Both the position numbers and the translations under genes were made by a program. A stretch of DNA of 64,000 bases from Laburnicola sp. R22_1 (Eukaryota; Ascomycota; Dothideomycetes; Pleosporales; Didymosphaeriaceae), in assembly GCA_014281115.1 (NCBI GenBank), contig JACONQ010000015.1:1984001-2048000 (forward strand). Direction: 5' to 3'. Of the stretch, positions 22,938 through 35,474 are shown piece by piece. Numbering within the stretch: position 1 is the stretch's first letter; each line of letters begins with the position of its first letter. The notes under the pieces were generated by a model. The model saw only the letters and a program-made list of their open reading frames with translations. It searched no databases and was not told where the DNA came from.

Positions 22938-23864
22938 AGAATATGTTAATACCTAGCTTAACAACCTTAATTACTAGAAGCTTAGACTGCTCTTTTTTTC
23001 TTTAGAGTATAGAAAGAGGTGTTAGCTTCTAAAGAGCCTTAAATAACTTCTTAGTATTGCGCTTAATACCTAGCTTAATAATCTTAATTACTATAAGCTT
23101 AGACTACTCTTTTTTTAAAGTATAAAAAAAGGGTAGTAGTAGAAAGAGCTATTATAAGTCCTAGTAACCTCTTAGTAGGCTACTTATAGGCATACTATAA
23201 TCTTAGATAAAGCTAATAGACTTAGGTCGCTCTATATTAGTGTTTGCACTCTTAGGCTAACCTTATATAAGCTTTGTATAATAAGACTTTACTAGATATT
23301 AGATACTAAGTATAAACTTTAGACTAGAATAGCTAATAAGATTAATAATTGTTATTTACTAGAACTTATAATAGTTCTGCTCTCTTTGCCAAAAAGAAGA
23401 AAAAGGTACTAGTAGAGAAATAGAAAGAAAAATAAGAGGGTATAGAGGGTTAAGAATAGTAGTCTAGTTAGTAGATTGCTTATCTACTAGTGCTTAGATA
23501 ACTCTACCCTTTATATCTTAGAATAACTTTTGTAAGAGAGCATAGAAGATTAAGAATAGTAGTCTAGTTAGTAGGTTGCTTATCTACTAGTTCTTAAATA
23601 ACTCTGCCCTTTCTATCTTAGAATAACTCTGCCTTTTTTTATACTTATACTATTACTTTAATAGCTATAGCTATATAAAGATAGGTTTAAATTATATTTC
23701 TATTCTTATTAAAGCGCAGTTGATATCTATAGTAGAGGCAGCTATAGAGTAGTTAAGAATATAGGTGTAAAGCCTCTCTACCTTTTTAGTTTAATATAGA
23801 TTTAATTTTAGCACTATGTATACTACTTTAAAAGAAATATACTAGGCCTATAGAATTCGTTTAA
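22938..23864. repeat. AT-rich sequence with short direct duplications
   Basis: Bases 22946-23020 resemble 23060-23120 (TAATACCTAGCTTAA followed by CTTAGACT). A segment of about 95 bp at 23440-23530 recurs at 23540-23635 (TAAGAATAGTAGTCTAGTTA). No coding relic. Confidence 0.55.
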
Positions 23865-24016
23865 ATAGTAATAATAGATAGCTTACGCTCTAGATAGGTA
23901 TAAAATAGTATCTTTTAGCTGTTTATCTTTATTTCTATATATATTTACTATTGCTAGTAGGTATAATAGAGCCTATATATCGCTCTACCTATCTACTAGT
24001 AGGTAGAGCGCTAATT

Positions 24017-25340
24017 CAGTGCCAAGCCAAAAGTCTATTCCTCTAACACGCTAACGTGCGTACACCAACACTAATACCCTATTTTCAACACTACATTACT
24101 CCACCAATATAAGCTCTTTTAGTGTAGAAATTTCAGGAAATCGTCGCCGCAATGCCGAATTATCTGTCCAGCAATGGGATTTAATTATTGCGAAGTGTGA
24201 GGCGGGCGCGTTATTGCGGGAGTTGGCTGAGGAGTTTAACTATACGCGTTGCTGCATTAACAAAACACTTTAGAGATATAGAGAATAACACCACAATTAA
24301 TCGCGGCCTTAATTAGGGCGTCCCTAGGCGCTTAATATACATAACAAGCGTGTACTCTATTAAGAGGCACGAAAAAACCCAAGAATTAAATACCTAGCCC
24401 TCCTCTGCAAGGCCTCCCTCTGCCGCATCTCTTAAACAACTGCATATCGCGCATTAAAGGTAGAGAGCCTAACCAACTTCTAGGCAGCGCAGAAGCCCAA
24501 GATCACTTACGCGGTGGCCTAGGAGAGGCGTTAATTCGAATAGGAATATCGCAATTAGGATTGGCGCAGACAGCCCTTTTAGTTCTTAGATAAGTGCTCT
24601 ATTTAAAGACGCTCTAGTAGCACATCTATATAGGTTTTTCGCCTCCCACATAAGAAATAGAGACATGAGATAATTAAGGAGACAGTTATATTAAAATTTC
24701 GCGCGGCAATAGTGTGGGCGAGTATCTGGCTTAATTAGAGAGGGCGGGTTTGGCAGAGTCCCTTAGTAATTATGCCTAGGGACCCAGCAGCTTATTGCAA
24801 AGAATACAGCGTATAGAGTTATATTAAAGCTCTACGCAAAGGACTCCTCTATAATTATTACGCAGGAGATATCTATATGCATAACAACGCGCCCATTTAT
24901 AGGGCGCGATAGTCGCTTAATTTTTTGGCAGAACATAGCATATAACCAATTAAGTGGCCATATTATTCCCCCAATATTAACCCTATTAAACATCTCTAGT
25001 GGTCCCTTAAGAGAGAACTCTATAAGCGTTACCCTAATATAGGCGACCTTAGCAATAGTAATAAGGACTTTAAGACCTTCTGCGCGGCGTTAAAAGATTG
25101 CTGGCGTAGGATCCCTAATTCGCTAATTCGCAAGCTTATACTTAGTATGCCGCGCCGCCTACTTGCTCTCCAGCGTGCGCGCAGATATTAAACAAAATAT
25201 TAATTAAATAATTATCTCTATATTAATTATTAACTCTCTGGGAGCGATATTGGGGGTGCCGGAGCGCTCTGCGCGACGGGATGGTAATGATGGCGGATCT
25301 CGCTTACCCCTGCGGGAAACAGACTTTTGGCTTAGTACTA
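24017..25340 (+). mobile_element. M1, Tc1/mariner element (1324 bp), complete, RIP-mutated
   Basis: Short inverted ends: CAGTGCCAAGCCAAAAGTCT on the left, and AGACTTTTGGCTTAGTACTA on the right. It is inserted at TA of the surrounding tandem unit; the left TA reads TT now. Length is identical to M2 (35475-36798). M1 carries more transitions than M2, for example ATG to ATA at the start codon. Confidence 0.93.
24109..25191 (+). pseudogene. Tc1/mariner DDE transposase of M1, RIP-broken
   Basis: A 361-codon frame homologous to M2. The start codon is ATA (mutated ATG), then SSFSVEISGNRRRNAELSVQ. A helix-turn-helix region (LAEEFNYTRCCINKTL) follows. The DDE core reads FLDKCSI for the usual SDEC-type first motif, DIYMHNNAPIY where relatives have QDNAP (second Asp now Asn), and NPIKHL where NPIEHLW is expected (Glu now Lys). 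More than twenty in-frame stops, nearly all TAG/TAA. The TAA used as end was CAA in M2, so the ancestral protein was slightly longer (GYQTKY end). Confidence 0.92.
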
Positions 25341-26065
25341 TAGTAGTAGTTTTAATAGTGCTTCTATTTTATTAGTAGTATACTACTAGTAAGAGAGAGG
25401 CTAGATATAAGTAAAATTAGCTCTATTAATAATAATAAGTAGCGTACGCTCTAAATAGATATAAAAAAGTATTTTTTAGCTTTTATCTTTATCTCTATAT
25501 ATACCCACTACTACTAGTAGGCATAATAGAGCCTATACAGCGCTCTATACGCCTATTAGTAAGTAGAGCGCTAATAGTAATAGTCTTAATAGTGCTTCTA
25601 TTTTATTAGTAGTATGTTACTAGTAAGAGGAAGGCTAGATATAAGCAAAATTAGCTCTATTAACACCCTAGTTATAGTTCTTCTAGTTCTTACTTTATTA
25701 GAGAGAATTTAGAAATTTAGAGAAGTTTACTATTAGTATTATAAATAGGTTCTTACTTTATTAAAGAGAATTTAGAAATCTAAAGAAGTTTACTACTAGT
25801 GTTATAAGTAGATAGAGCGCTAATAGTAGTAGTCTTAATAGTGCTTCTATTTTATTAGTAGTATACTACTAGTAAGAAAGAGGCTAAATATAAGCGAAAT
25901 TAGCTCTATGAACACCCTAGTTATAGTTCTCCTAGTTCTCGCTTTATAGGAGAGAATTTAGAAATCTAAAAGAGTTTGCTATTAGTATTATAGGCAGGTA
26001 GAGCGCTAATAGTAATAGTCTTAATAATACTTCTATTTTATTATTAGTATACTACTAGTAAGAGA

Positions 26066-26881
26066 AAGATTAAAAAGAACTATATTTGCCTATAACTAGA
26101 TAAATAGTAGCTAGCCTACTAGTAATACTATGTCTTTATTACTTATCTTTATTACTATCTAACTCTTTTATTACTTACTAATATGTTTACTACTATCTAG
26201 TATAACCTTAGCACTAAGTTAGGCTAAAACTAGTAGACTATAAGTATATAAGGCTATACTTTTTTACTCTTATTTTCTTTTTAGTTTATAAACTCTATAT
26301 AGGTTAGGTCTATACACTAGATTAATAATAACTTAGTAATCTTAGAAAGTACTACCTACTAAGAAGGCACTAGACTAGATAGTAAACACTACCTAATAAG
26401 GGGTGCTAGATTATATAGGATACTTAGACTAGATCTAGATATCTAGACTAGACTAAACTAGATTATGTGTTCTTTCTATAGGGTTTTCTATAGAATTTTC
26501 TTCTTTATAGGGTTATTTAAGGGTTCTTTTAGTTACTCTTATATCTACTGCTCTTAGATATATAGTTATAGTCTAAAACTATAAGGTCTACTTTTAAGGT
26601 AGTTTAACTAGTATATTTAGTCTTATAAAAGTTAGAAGTATTAGTCCTTTAGTAGACACCGCTATAGTAAAGCCTATTATAGTTAGAGATAACTTTATAG
26701 TAGTTCTACCTAGGTATATACGTATAGTCGCAGGTTATAATACCTAAAGGCCCACCTATACTATAGCTATATACGCTAGACTAAACACTTCTAGTCTAAA
26801 GGAGTCTCATAGTTACTCTATATTGCTAACGCAATTAAGTTATATCTAGAGGCTAATTAATATACTTATTAGTTCTATTAG
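26066..26881. other. AT-rich degraded sequence, nothing identified
   Basis: Left flank of G1. No coding relic, RNA gene or repeat shared with the rest of the window was recognised. Confidence 0.45.
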
Positions 26882-27160
26882 TGTAATAGTTCTATGTCGG
26901 CCTTCCTGCTAAGTACACTCTATTACCTTTCTTTTACACCCTATTTCTCCCTATCTACGCCTTTTACCTTTCTAAAGACGCCTTTTCTAGTTAGTGTTAG
27001 CGTGTAGCTAGTGTAGACATATGCCCTACGCCGCTCTCTATATAAAAAAGGGCCCCCTATATCCCTTTCTCATTTACTATCTTAGAATAGTAATAATTTA
27101 ACTAGCTCTTTTAACTATTCTAGCTATTCCTAATAGGTTAGCCCTATAAGACTGTGTACC
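26882..27160 (+). repeat. G1 5' LTR
   Basis: Starts TGTAATAGTTC and ends GTGTACC, with a TATA-like TATAAAAAAG at about 27040 upstream of GGGCCCCC. It aligns with 42541-42829 over its full length (shared AGACGCC, CCTACGCCGC, GTTAGCCCTATAAGAC). The two differ mainly by transitions. Confidence 0.88.
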
Positions 27161-27276
27161 GCTCTTATATTATTATAAGATTAACTTTTTTATTTAGCTA
27201 TAGATAGTAATATAATATTTACTCCTTTCTTAAAACGCTGCCTATAGGCAGTTAAATTAGTAGAAGTTTTATCTTA

Positions 27277-27760
27277 TTAGTTACTAGTTATGCTAGATAA
27301 TTGTCTAAGGTTTATAAAACTACTAATATAACTTCTTTGCCTACTATAAGTAGGTAAGAGAATATTAGTTTTTTAGTTACTAGTTATACTAGGTAATAGT
27401 TCTGCGCTTAGGTCTATAAGACTACTAATATAACTCCTCTACTTACTATAAGTAGATAAGGGTGTATTAGATTAGTTACTAGTTATACTAGGTAGTTATT
27501 ACACTACCTAAGGTCTATAAGACTACTAATATAACTTTTCTACCTACTATAAGTTAGTAAGAGTATATTAGTTTATTAGTTACTAGTTGTGCTAGGTAGT
27601 TATTATACTACGCTAAGGTCTATTTAAGAGGCTACTTTTACACTCCTCTACTTACTATAAGTTAGTAAGGGTTTATTAGTTACTAGTTATACTAGATAGT
27701 TATTACACTACGCTAAGGTCTATTTAAAGAGGCTATCTTAGAAGTTCTAATATTCTAAAT
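27277..27760 (+). repeat. About 100-bp tandem repeats in the G1 leader, 5 units
   Basis: Units start with TTAGTTACTAGTTATRCTAG at 27277, 27373, 27472, 27576 and 27676. Each unit holds AAGGTCTATAARACTACTAA and a CTACTTACTATAAG block. They lie between the 5' LTR and the Gag-like region, where such elements keep an untranslated leader. Function is unknown. Confidence 0.85.
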
Positions 27761-29478
27761 ATAAATAATAATTAATAAATAACAACTACTGCGCTACACT
27801 TTATAGAGCTAACTTGCCTAATAACTACCTTCTAGCGCTATTATAGTAAGAATATAAGATATAGAGCTAGGGGATTAGAGTTAGACTATAAAGATAATAT
27901 AGAGGTTAAAGTTTTATATATTTTATTTTACCCTTTATTTTTTACTTAGCTTAGACTATGCGCTAGCTTATACGCTATATAAGACATGCTACTCTAGATT
28001 TATTTATTATATTCTTTCTCTAACCCCTACTTTACTTAACTTTACTATTATCTATACTATAGTAAGCTACTACCCTTTAATTTAGAAGACTTTTAAAACG
28101 TTCCCTATATTCTCTTTATCTCTAGATAGTTTTTGAATAGATAATATAAAGGGGGATATTTGCCTATACCCTACTAAGAATAGTTTATATAATACTTATA
28201 GTAGAATTCCTTTACTTTACCTTACTAGTAATTTATTTTTTATTAAGTAAGAAAAGTAATTAATAGTGACTCTTAAAACTACTAGTTGCCTCTTTAGCCT
28301 TATAAAAAAGAGGAGTATAGTTAAACTACTTAAAAAGATCTACTTTAACAAAATTTCTTATAATGCTCCTATGCATAATTAATATATTACCGTACTTAAA
28401 GTAGATTAGCTAGGTAATAAATTTTTGCTAATAAACTTTAAGTAGCTTACGCACTAAGACGAAGCTAAACTTAAAGCTACTAAGAAGTTTAGCGCGTTTT
28501 TAGCGTAATTTAAACTAGACTAATTACTCTAGCACAGCCTAGAAATAAAATAATTACTTGCTACCTAGTAGCTTTAGGCTTAATATCGCTTTTCTTAAGG
28601 CCTACTTTTAAAAGAGTTATTAGAATTAGTAGCTAAGGCTATTATAAAGTCTAAAGATAACTCTAAATAGAGGAGTATTATTTAGGCTTTATATAAGCGC
28701 GCTAATATATTTAAATAAGCTTTGCTATACTTAAGGTATAGACACCTTACACTATAATATATATAATAGAAGAAGAATTCTAATTCTACTCTAATAGTAC
28801 TAATAACATAGCTATTAAAGAGGACTTATTTACCTATAATAAAACTTTCCCTTCTATTAAAGATACTTATAATTTGCAGCACTGCACTTATATTCTCTTA
28901 AAAGATTCTAGTCTAAAAATATCTAATCTACTATATAGTTCGCGCTATTCTTATATAGCTAAGCAAAGTTTATCCTACCTAGTTGCGCCCTAGCATACGC
29001 TCTAATATTTACTCTAGCTTATAATACCTACTCTATATTTAGATAAAACCCTTTACTACTTTTTAGTATCTAGATATATATAAACTAAGCTTACTAATAG
29101 TAACTAAATAGATATACTCTAGAGTAGACACACTTTTACTACCCCTAGTATATCTAAGCTAGGACACTTTATAAAGCTACTTAATATTAATAAGTACTAT
29201 AAAAAAGATTAATCTAGCCTTAGTACTAAAGATTAGCTAGAAGATATGCGTAATAAGCTTTAGATAAATATAGACTATTACTAGGACAATAACTACGCAG
29301 AAAATTAAGGCAACCTTATAAGAGTTATACTTAGCTACCTTAGAGGTGCGTCTTAAAAGGCTGCGCAAAATTAGTATTAAATAAATTAGGCCCTTAATAA
29401 AGATTATAAACTTAAATTACTTTTTAAATTTCTAAAAGAGACTTACTATAATTTCTTTACTCTCTAGTAGGTATATAA

Positions 29479-29671
29479 TATAAGAGTTTAGACCCGCAAT
29501 AGTTAGAATAAAAGTAAGTTAATTCCTAGTATATAAAATACTGCTATACTAAGTAGGTAGGCAGAAGGGCAGCACCTTATGGGTGCTACCGCGCTGGTGG
29601 CCGAATTGGGCCTAGCGCCGGATTAATGTTATTCCGGGTTTCGAGCCAGGTGCCACTATGGATTCATAACA
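29479..29671 (-). repeat. G2 3' LTR
   Basis: In minus orientation it begins TGTTATGAATCC and ends near CTCTTATA (TG mutated to TA on the plus strand). It contains the GC-rich block GCTACCGCGCTGGTGGCCG (plus strand, around 29590). Confidence 0.9.
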
Positions 29672-32600
29672 CTACCCTCCCCTTTATAGCCTTAAGCTCT
29701 AGCGAGGCTTATGTCTATTATATAACCTAACTATCTTATACTATTACGGTATATTCTAAACCATCACACGCCATTGCGCCTTATTGTAGACTATTTCTAA
29801 CTAGTTAGAGACTATCGCGACTAGTAATAGTGCTGTTATAATGTGCCTAGTAGTGTTACTAAGTTTAGTAGATTGTTTTAACTAATGCTGTAGAGGCAAC
29901 CTCCTCTAATAGGGTACTTTACTAAGATAAACGACTTAGTTACTTGCGATATAGTAAAGCGTTTTTATTACACCTATATAATAATGTATATAGCACTAAT
30001 CTTATTTGTTAGCACTTTTTATTAGGCCGCTAGGTCCCTAAACTTAATATATTTAGTAGGTTTACGTGAGTTGTCGCTGTAAAATTAATTTACTGCCTCT
30101 GGGGCATTAATAAGGAGTATTTATAGTTTCTATAATAGATTATTAGTACTCTTAGAATAGTCCTCTTACTCGACTAGGTACTAAAGTAAACCTTTTTTAT
30201 TGCGGCGATATGAGTCTTAGAGATTACTATTAATATAATAGTTTAGTATGGCTTTAATTATGTAATCTAAGGTATTGTCTATATTAATATTAATAGGGCT
30301 CTTAGGTTCTAATAGCTATGTAGGTAGCGCGTTGCTAGGTTGTTTGTATAATAACTATGAGTAAAACACGTTATATACGCGTCCTATTTTTAGCAATAGG
30401 TTTATTTTATATATAGAGTTATTAATAATATGTGTAATAGTTAATAGTCTATAGTGTTTTATATTTAATAATTTGCTAGAATATATTATCTTAATAAACC
30501 TTATATCTAATATAACTTTGTTACTAACGCGAAACTTAGGAGTAGGCATGCGGTCCTTATTTGCATATTTTGCCTACTTTGCTTATGCCTAGGCTATGTT
30601 ATCTTAATAGAACTATTAAAGATTCTCTAACTTAGTAATAAACTTATTAGCGCGTCGCTGGTTAGCTTGGGTAGAAGCGGATAGTAACGTTATTAATTCG
30701 ACTAGTTTATAAATTAAGAATTATAGTAGGTAGCCCTTAGTTATTATAAATTGGGCGACGCTAGTAAAGTTGCTAATCTAATTATTTGCGATAAACTTAG
30801 CCATTAGTAGAAATAGTGTCTAATTATCCTATTAGTAATTTACATAAGCTTGTAGGTACTATTTTACCTAGGTATTAATAATCTTAGTCTGGCTATTAGT
30901 CTCTAGATAATGGGAAGTTAATACCTTAGGCTAGATACCTAATTATTAGCATAGGCGACGCTAGAAATATAAGACAAACTAAGCACTATAATTACTAACA
31001 ATTTGTGTAGAGTATCCCTTCTCGCGCTATATATATTTAACGAATGCATAGACTAGTATTATAACTTTAAAATTAATAATAGGGATAAACTTTTTCTTTT
31101 TAGATAGGCAATTAACTATAATAAGTATACTAGTGTAGATACAGCTATAATCTTTATAGGCTAGCAGTTTGGTAATATAATTAATTAATATGCTCTCCTA
31201 GTATTAATCTGGTATTAGTAATAGGCGGAGAAGTCTATACTTGCCTTCTTTATTAATCTTATAGTAATAGCATATTAAATAATTACGTATATACTATGCA
31301 ATATCTATTGTTATATAAGGCTAGTAAAACTAATAACTTAGGTTATAGTATGTAGTATGCTTACTAGGGTGGCCTGCGCATAACTTATTATAAGAGTCTT
31401 TAATAATTATAGTACGTAGAGGTCTATTATCTAGTATATATATCTTGCTCTTTATATATAATAAGTTGTCTTATAGTTAGTAGTCTTTAAGCTTAATTCG
31501 CAGTTTCTTATTATATATAAGCGATAATAGAATGCGATGTTATCTCTTAAGTTTCGCTTTTATAATGGCTTACAGATCCTTATTAGCGAGGTACGCGTCC
31601 TTAATTCTAGTAATAAGGTCTTTCTCTAAATCTCTGTTATTGGCAGGAGGATTAATCCTTATCTCCTCCTCTGCCTTAGGCCACTGCACTTATAAAGGTG
31701 CTAAGGAGAATAACACTAGTAATTCTTCTATAGACTTCTTACTAATATAATCCTTCTTACTAATTAAGTATGTTATAAGGGCCAGATTTGCAATAGTGTT
31801 TATAAGTTTACTAGTAAGGACCTAAGCTATATAGACTATATATTATAACGTATTCTTATAACTATAATGTAAAGTGTAGGCATAGCTAGTATGCGTGTTG
31901 CTATTACAGCCATTACTATCTTTAGGATCGTAATAGGCTTAGTAGCTGCTAGCGCAGGCTTCTAGCGCAATATAATATAGCTTAAGGATTGTTTAGACTT
32001 AGTGTTAACGTTATTTATTATCTGCGCCCTTAGGAAGATTGCCAGAACGTCTAGTTAAAGCGTCTGGCTTAGTGCCTTAGTTACCTAGTCTGTATCTAAT
32101 AAGGAAGTTAAACTCTAAGAGGAATTTAGCCTATTATACTTATTAGTAATTTAGTCTCTTATTAGTTATAAAGTAGCGTAACACTAAGTAGTCTAATATA
32201 ATATTAATAGGCGATTTTGTGCCTAATAGCTTAAAACGCCATTTCTTAAATGTGCGTATAATTATAAGCAACTCCTTATTGTAAATCTTATAGTTGTACT
32301 TAGCTAGATTTATCTTATATAATAGAAAGGCAATAGGTTTTAATACGCTATTATACATTTGCAATAAGACTATAGTAGTAATAAAATTAGACGCGTTTGT
32401 TTCTAACTAGGTCTCTAAGTTAGTGTTAAAGTGGGCGAGTATAGATGCGCGTGTAAAGGCTTGTTTAAGTTATTTAAAAGCTTAGGTGGCTGCGGAGTTA
32501 GCTGCTAATAGAAATACTTTAGTCTAGATATCTAATTTCTTAGTTAGCTCTATAAGTAGTTATGCGAGCTGGCTAAATCCTAGAATAAACTAGCGATAAA

Positions 32601-34600
32601 AGTTTACAAATCCTAGAAAGGCCTATATATCTTTAACACTGCGTGGCAGTTGCCATTCTTATATTATGCTAACCTTAGTGGGGTCTATCTTAATTCTATT
32701 TATGGTTAGGATAAGTTCTAAGTACTTAACGCGTTTAACCTTAATTGTGACTTATAGACGTCTAAGAATATTCTAGCGTTAATAAGCTTCTTAACTACTG
32801 TCTAGATATATATCTTATACTTATTCTTATTATTAGAATAGATAAGTATGTCGTCCAGGTACGTAGTACAGAAGTCATCTAGATGTTCTCTTAGGACGTT
32901 GTTAATATAAGATTAAAAGGTCCCTAGGGTATTACATAACCCAAATGGCATAACTAGATACTTATAAAGGTCATAGCGGGTTAAGAAAGCTATTTTTTCC
33001 TTATCACCCTCCTTGACTCGTACGGTGTTAAAAGCGGCTATTACGTCGACAATACTTATAATTTATACTTTTGTTAGTTATGCCATAGTCTTCTTAATTA
33101 AGAGTAGAGTGTTCTAGTTCTTCTTTATTGCCTTATTTAAGGCGCGGTAATCGACGCAAATCTGTAGTCCCCTTTTAGGTTTCTTAATGTATAGTATAGG
33201 CGCGGCGTAAGGTAAACTACTTGGGCGAATAAAACCTTTACTTAACATCTTATTAATATATACCTTTACTACTCTATATTCCTTATAGGTTAACCTATAT
33301 ATCTTAGAATGTAGTACTATGGCCTCTGGATTTAGATTAATGGCATAGTCTACTCTAGGTCGACGCGGGGGTAGTTTATTAGCTTCCTTAGGATCGAATC
33401 TATAAGCTAGATTAACTAGAAATAGTGGTAATAGCTTGACAATTTCTTCTCTAGTAATCGCGGGCTTTTTCAGTTTCCTTATATACTTTTTAAAGTCCGC
33501 ATCTAATACTACACAGTGCTAAGCAGTGTAGAGGTTGGCAATAATATGTTTCTATAGACTTTTCTTATCTAATTCTTTCCTACTAGGATCTAATAATTCT
33601 AGTTGTTCCTAGCGGTGTGGCTTAATAAAAATAACGGAGTCGGGATTCCTAGCGATTATTATTGCGGCTGCATAGCCTAAAATAATATTAATTCTATTCT
33701 TTGCTATCTTCTTACGCGTTATACTATCTAGTGGTTTGTTATTATAAATCTTTTTAGGCAGCGCGCTGTCCAAACAGTTTACTAGGCAATATGGCGATTC
33801 GAAGCTTAATGAATAGGTTTCTCTAAAAGAGGGAATTGGTAAATAGTAGTCTATCTAATTTATTCCTAATAATACGTTAAACTTACTAATTTTAGTAACA
33901 TAGTATAGCACTAGGCTAGTATAAGATCTATGCTTAATTATAATCTCTACCGCGATGCGGAGCTTAGTATAAGGATTGCTGTTAGCCAGAGCTAGGCCCA
34001 CTAGTTATTCCAAAGCAATTTCTTTAAGCTAGTGTTGTTTAACAACTTATTACTAAATAAAATAGGTAGTGGCTCTCGTATCCACTAAGCTAAGTGCGCG
34101 GAGCCATTTTTAGGCCAGAGGGAGCTTAATATAACAGTCGAATTCTAGTTAATAGGTGGCGTCTAGTATAGAAGACGTATCTAACGCGATAGTAGATATA
34201 GTGTGTATAACTATAGGCTTATTAAGACTATTATACTTAGGTGCGGCTTCTAGGCGCTAGATAGTCTACTAGATTTCTTATTAAGTTTTACGCTATTATT
34301 ACTCCTAATTACAATTTAGTTTAGGAGTCTCTTATTTCCTAACTCATCCTTATTAGTGGTTAATTTATATTAAAATTTATTGCTATTCTTATCTTATATA
34401 TCCTCTATGTACGTATTTATAGTAGAGGCTAAAGCGAGAATATTTTTTAAAGGAACAAAGTCTTTATCTTTATAGGGTGTAGTCTTATCGCGTGTTATAT
34501 GTCCCAGCTTGCCATATTTAAAGCAAAGACCCAGTTTACTTATATAATTACGTTTCTTAGTTATTTATTTATAGGTGAGCATCTGGGGGGCCCTATCCTT
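29672..34600 (-). pseudogene. G2 pol polyprotein relic (PR-RT-RH-IN-chromodomain)
   Basis: All on the minus strand. Protease VDTRATT at about 34066-34086 (DTG now DTR). Reverse transcriptase: ICVDYRALNKAI at 33130-33165, VMPFGLCNT near 32930-32955, and [11 protein letters not shown] at 32835-32870 with both catalytic Asp intact. RNase H: PIAFLLYKINLAKYNYKIYN at about 32300-32360 and KELLIIIRTFKKWRFKLLG. Integrase: HHCC-type region near 31340-31420 and core YTSILIIVNCLSKKKKFIPI at 31070-31150 (Asp now Asn). GPY/F-type segment at 30355-30549 (PKFRVSNKVILD). C-terminal chromodomain-like text at about 30080-30300 (DYIIKAILNYY, then QYLVEQEDYS). It is full of TAG/TAA stops. Chromodomains in this clade guide integration to heterochromatin. 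Confidence 0.9.
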
Positions 34601-35474
34601 TCGCGCTAAGAAATAGTCGCTTAGGGAACACTTGCGGCTAGTGTCTTTACTAGATAACATTGTTAACTTCTTAGGTCCTAAATATAGTTAACTGTTAATG
34701 TCTAAATTATACTAGTGGAGTTAACGTACGTGGGCTAGGAAGGCTATTAAGCTCTTATTTAGTATTAAACTAGACGAAGTTTAGCGGGCAAGATAGCTAT
34801 CTATAAGATGTTAAGTATGTTAAACTTTACTTATCTCGTCTATAGAAAGCAAGTTAATAATAGAGAGAAATCGCTCTTACTACTACGCAAATGTCTTACT
34901 ATACTTCTATTATAATATATTATTATAAAGCTTCTCTTTAGCTTCTATAATCTAATTGTAGGATATATAGGTCTTATCTAAGAGCTTTAGTAGATCCTCT
35001 AATGTGTTAACTAAACTTAGAATTAAATAAATAAGATTCTAGGCGTTATCTTTAATAAAACGGCGAACGTAATAGACTTTACGTTTCTTTAATAGGAGTG
35101 TAATTGCCTTATTAACTATAGTAATTCGCTAACACTTATAATCCTCCTTATCTTTACTACTAAAGAACTCTATTTCTGGAGTCTTATAATGCGAGCTACT
35201 AGTAGTCCTAACTAATATGTGGAAGGTGCTAAAGGGTCGCTTATTATATGGGTCTTAAGTCTCCTAACATTTATAGTTATCATCGTGCTAGTTTTAGTTA
35301 TTATATTAGTCCTAATCTTTATATTAGTCGCGTTAGTTATATATATCTTTACGCTTATTATAATAATTATAGTAGTTATAAAGGTTATTATAAAAGGGTT
35401 CTTTAGTAGGTTGTGTTTATATAAGGCAACTATACATTATACTAGTAGAATGGTAGTTAAGAGTAGGGTCGCTA

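Larger units (their letters stand above)
23865..26065 (+). repeat. Tandem repeat of about 190-250 bp, interrupted by M1
   Basis: TAGAGCGCTAATAGTAATAG and its continuation (CTTCTATTTTATTAGTAGTA) start at about 24003, 25564, 25813 and 25999. With the 1326-bp M1 insertion removed, the spacings are about 235, 249 and 186 bp. Some units carry an extra block (GAGAATTTAGAAATCTA) twice. A near-perfect hairpin with 11-bp arms (CGCTCTACCTA and TAGGTAGAGCG) lies at 23981-24010. Uninterrupted units show the pre-insertion sequence of the M1 site. Confidence 0.8.

Noticed and set aside
27277..27760. CRISPR-like array
   Set aside because: Units are full-length about 100-bp repeats without unique spacers, inside an LTR element of a eukaryote.
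31532..31750. 72-aa plus-strand open frame
   Set aside because: Antisense to the G2 integrase/RNase H region.
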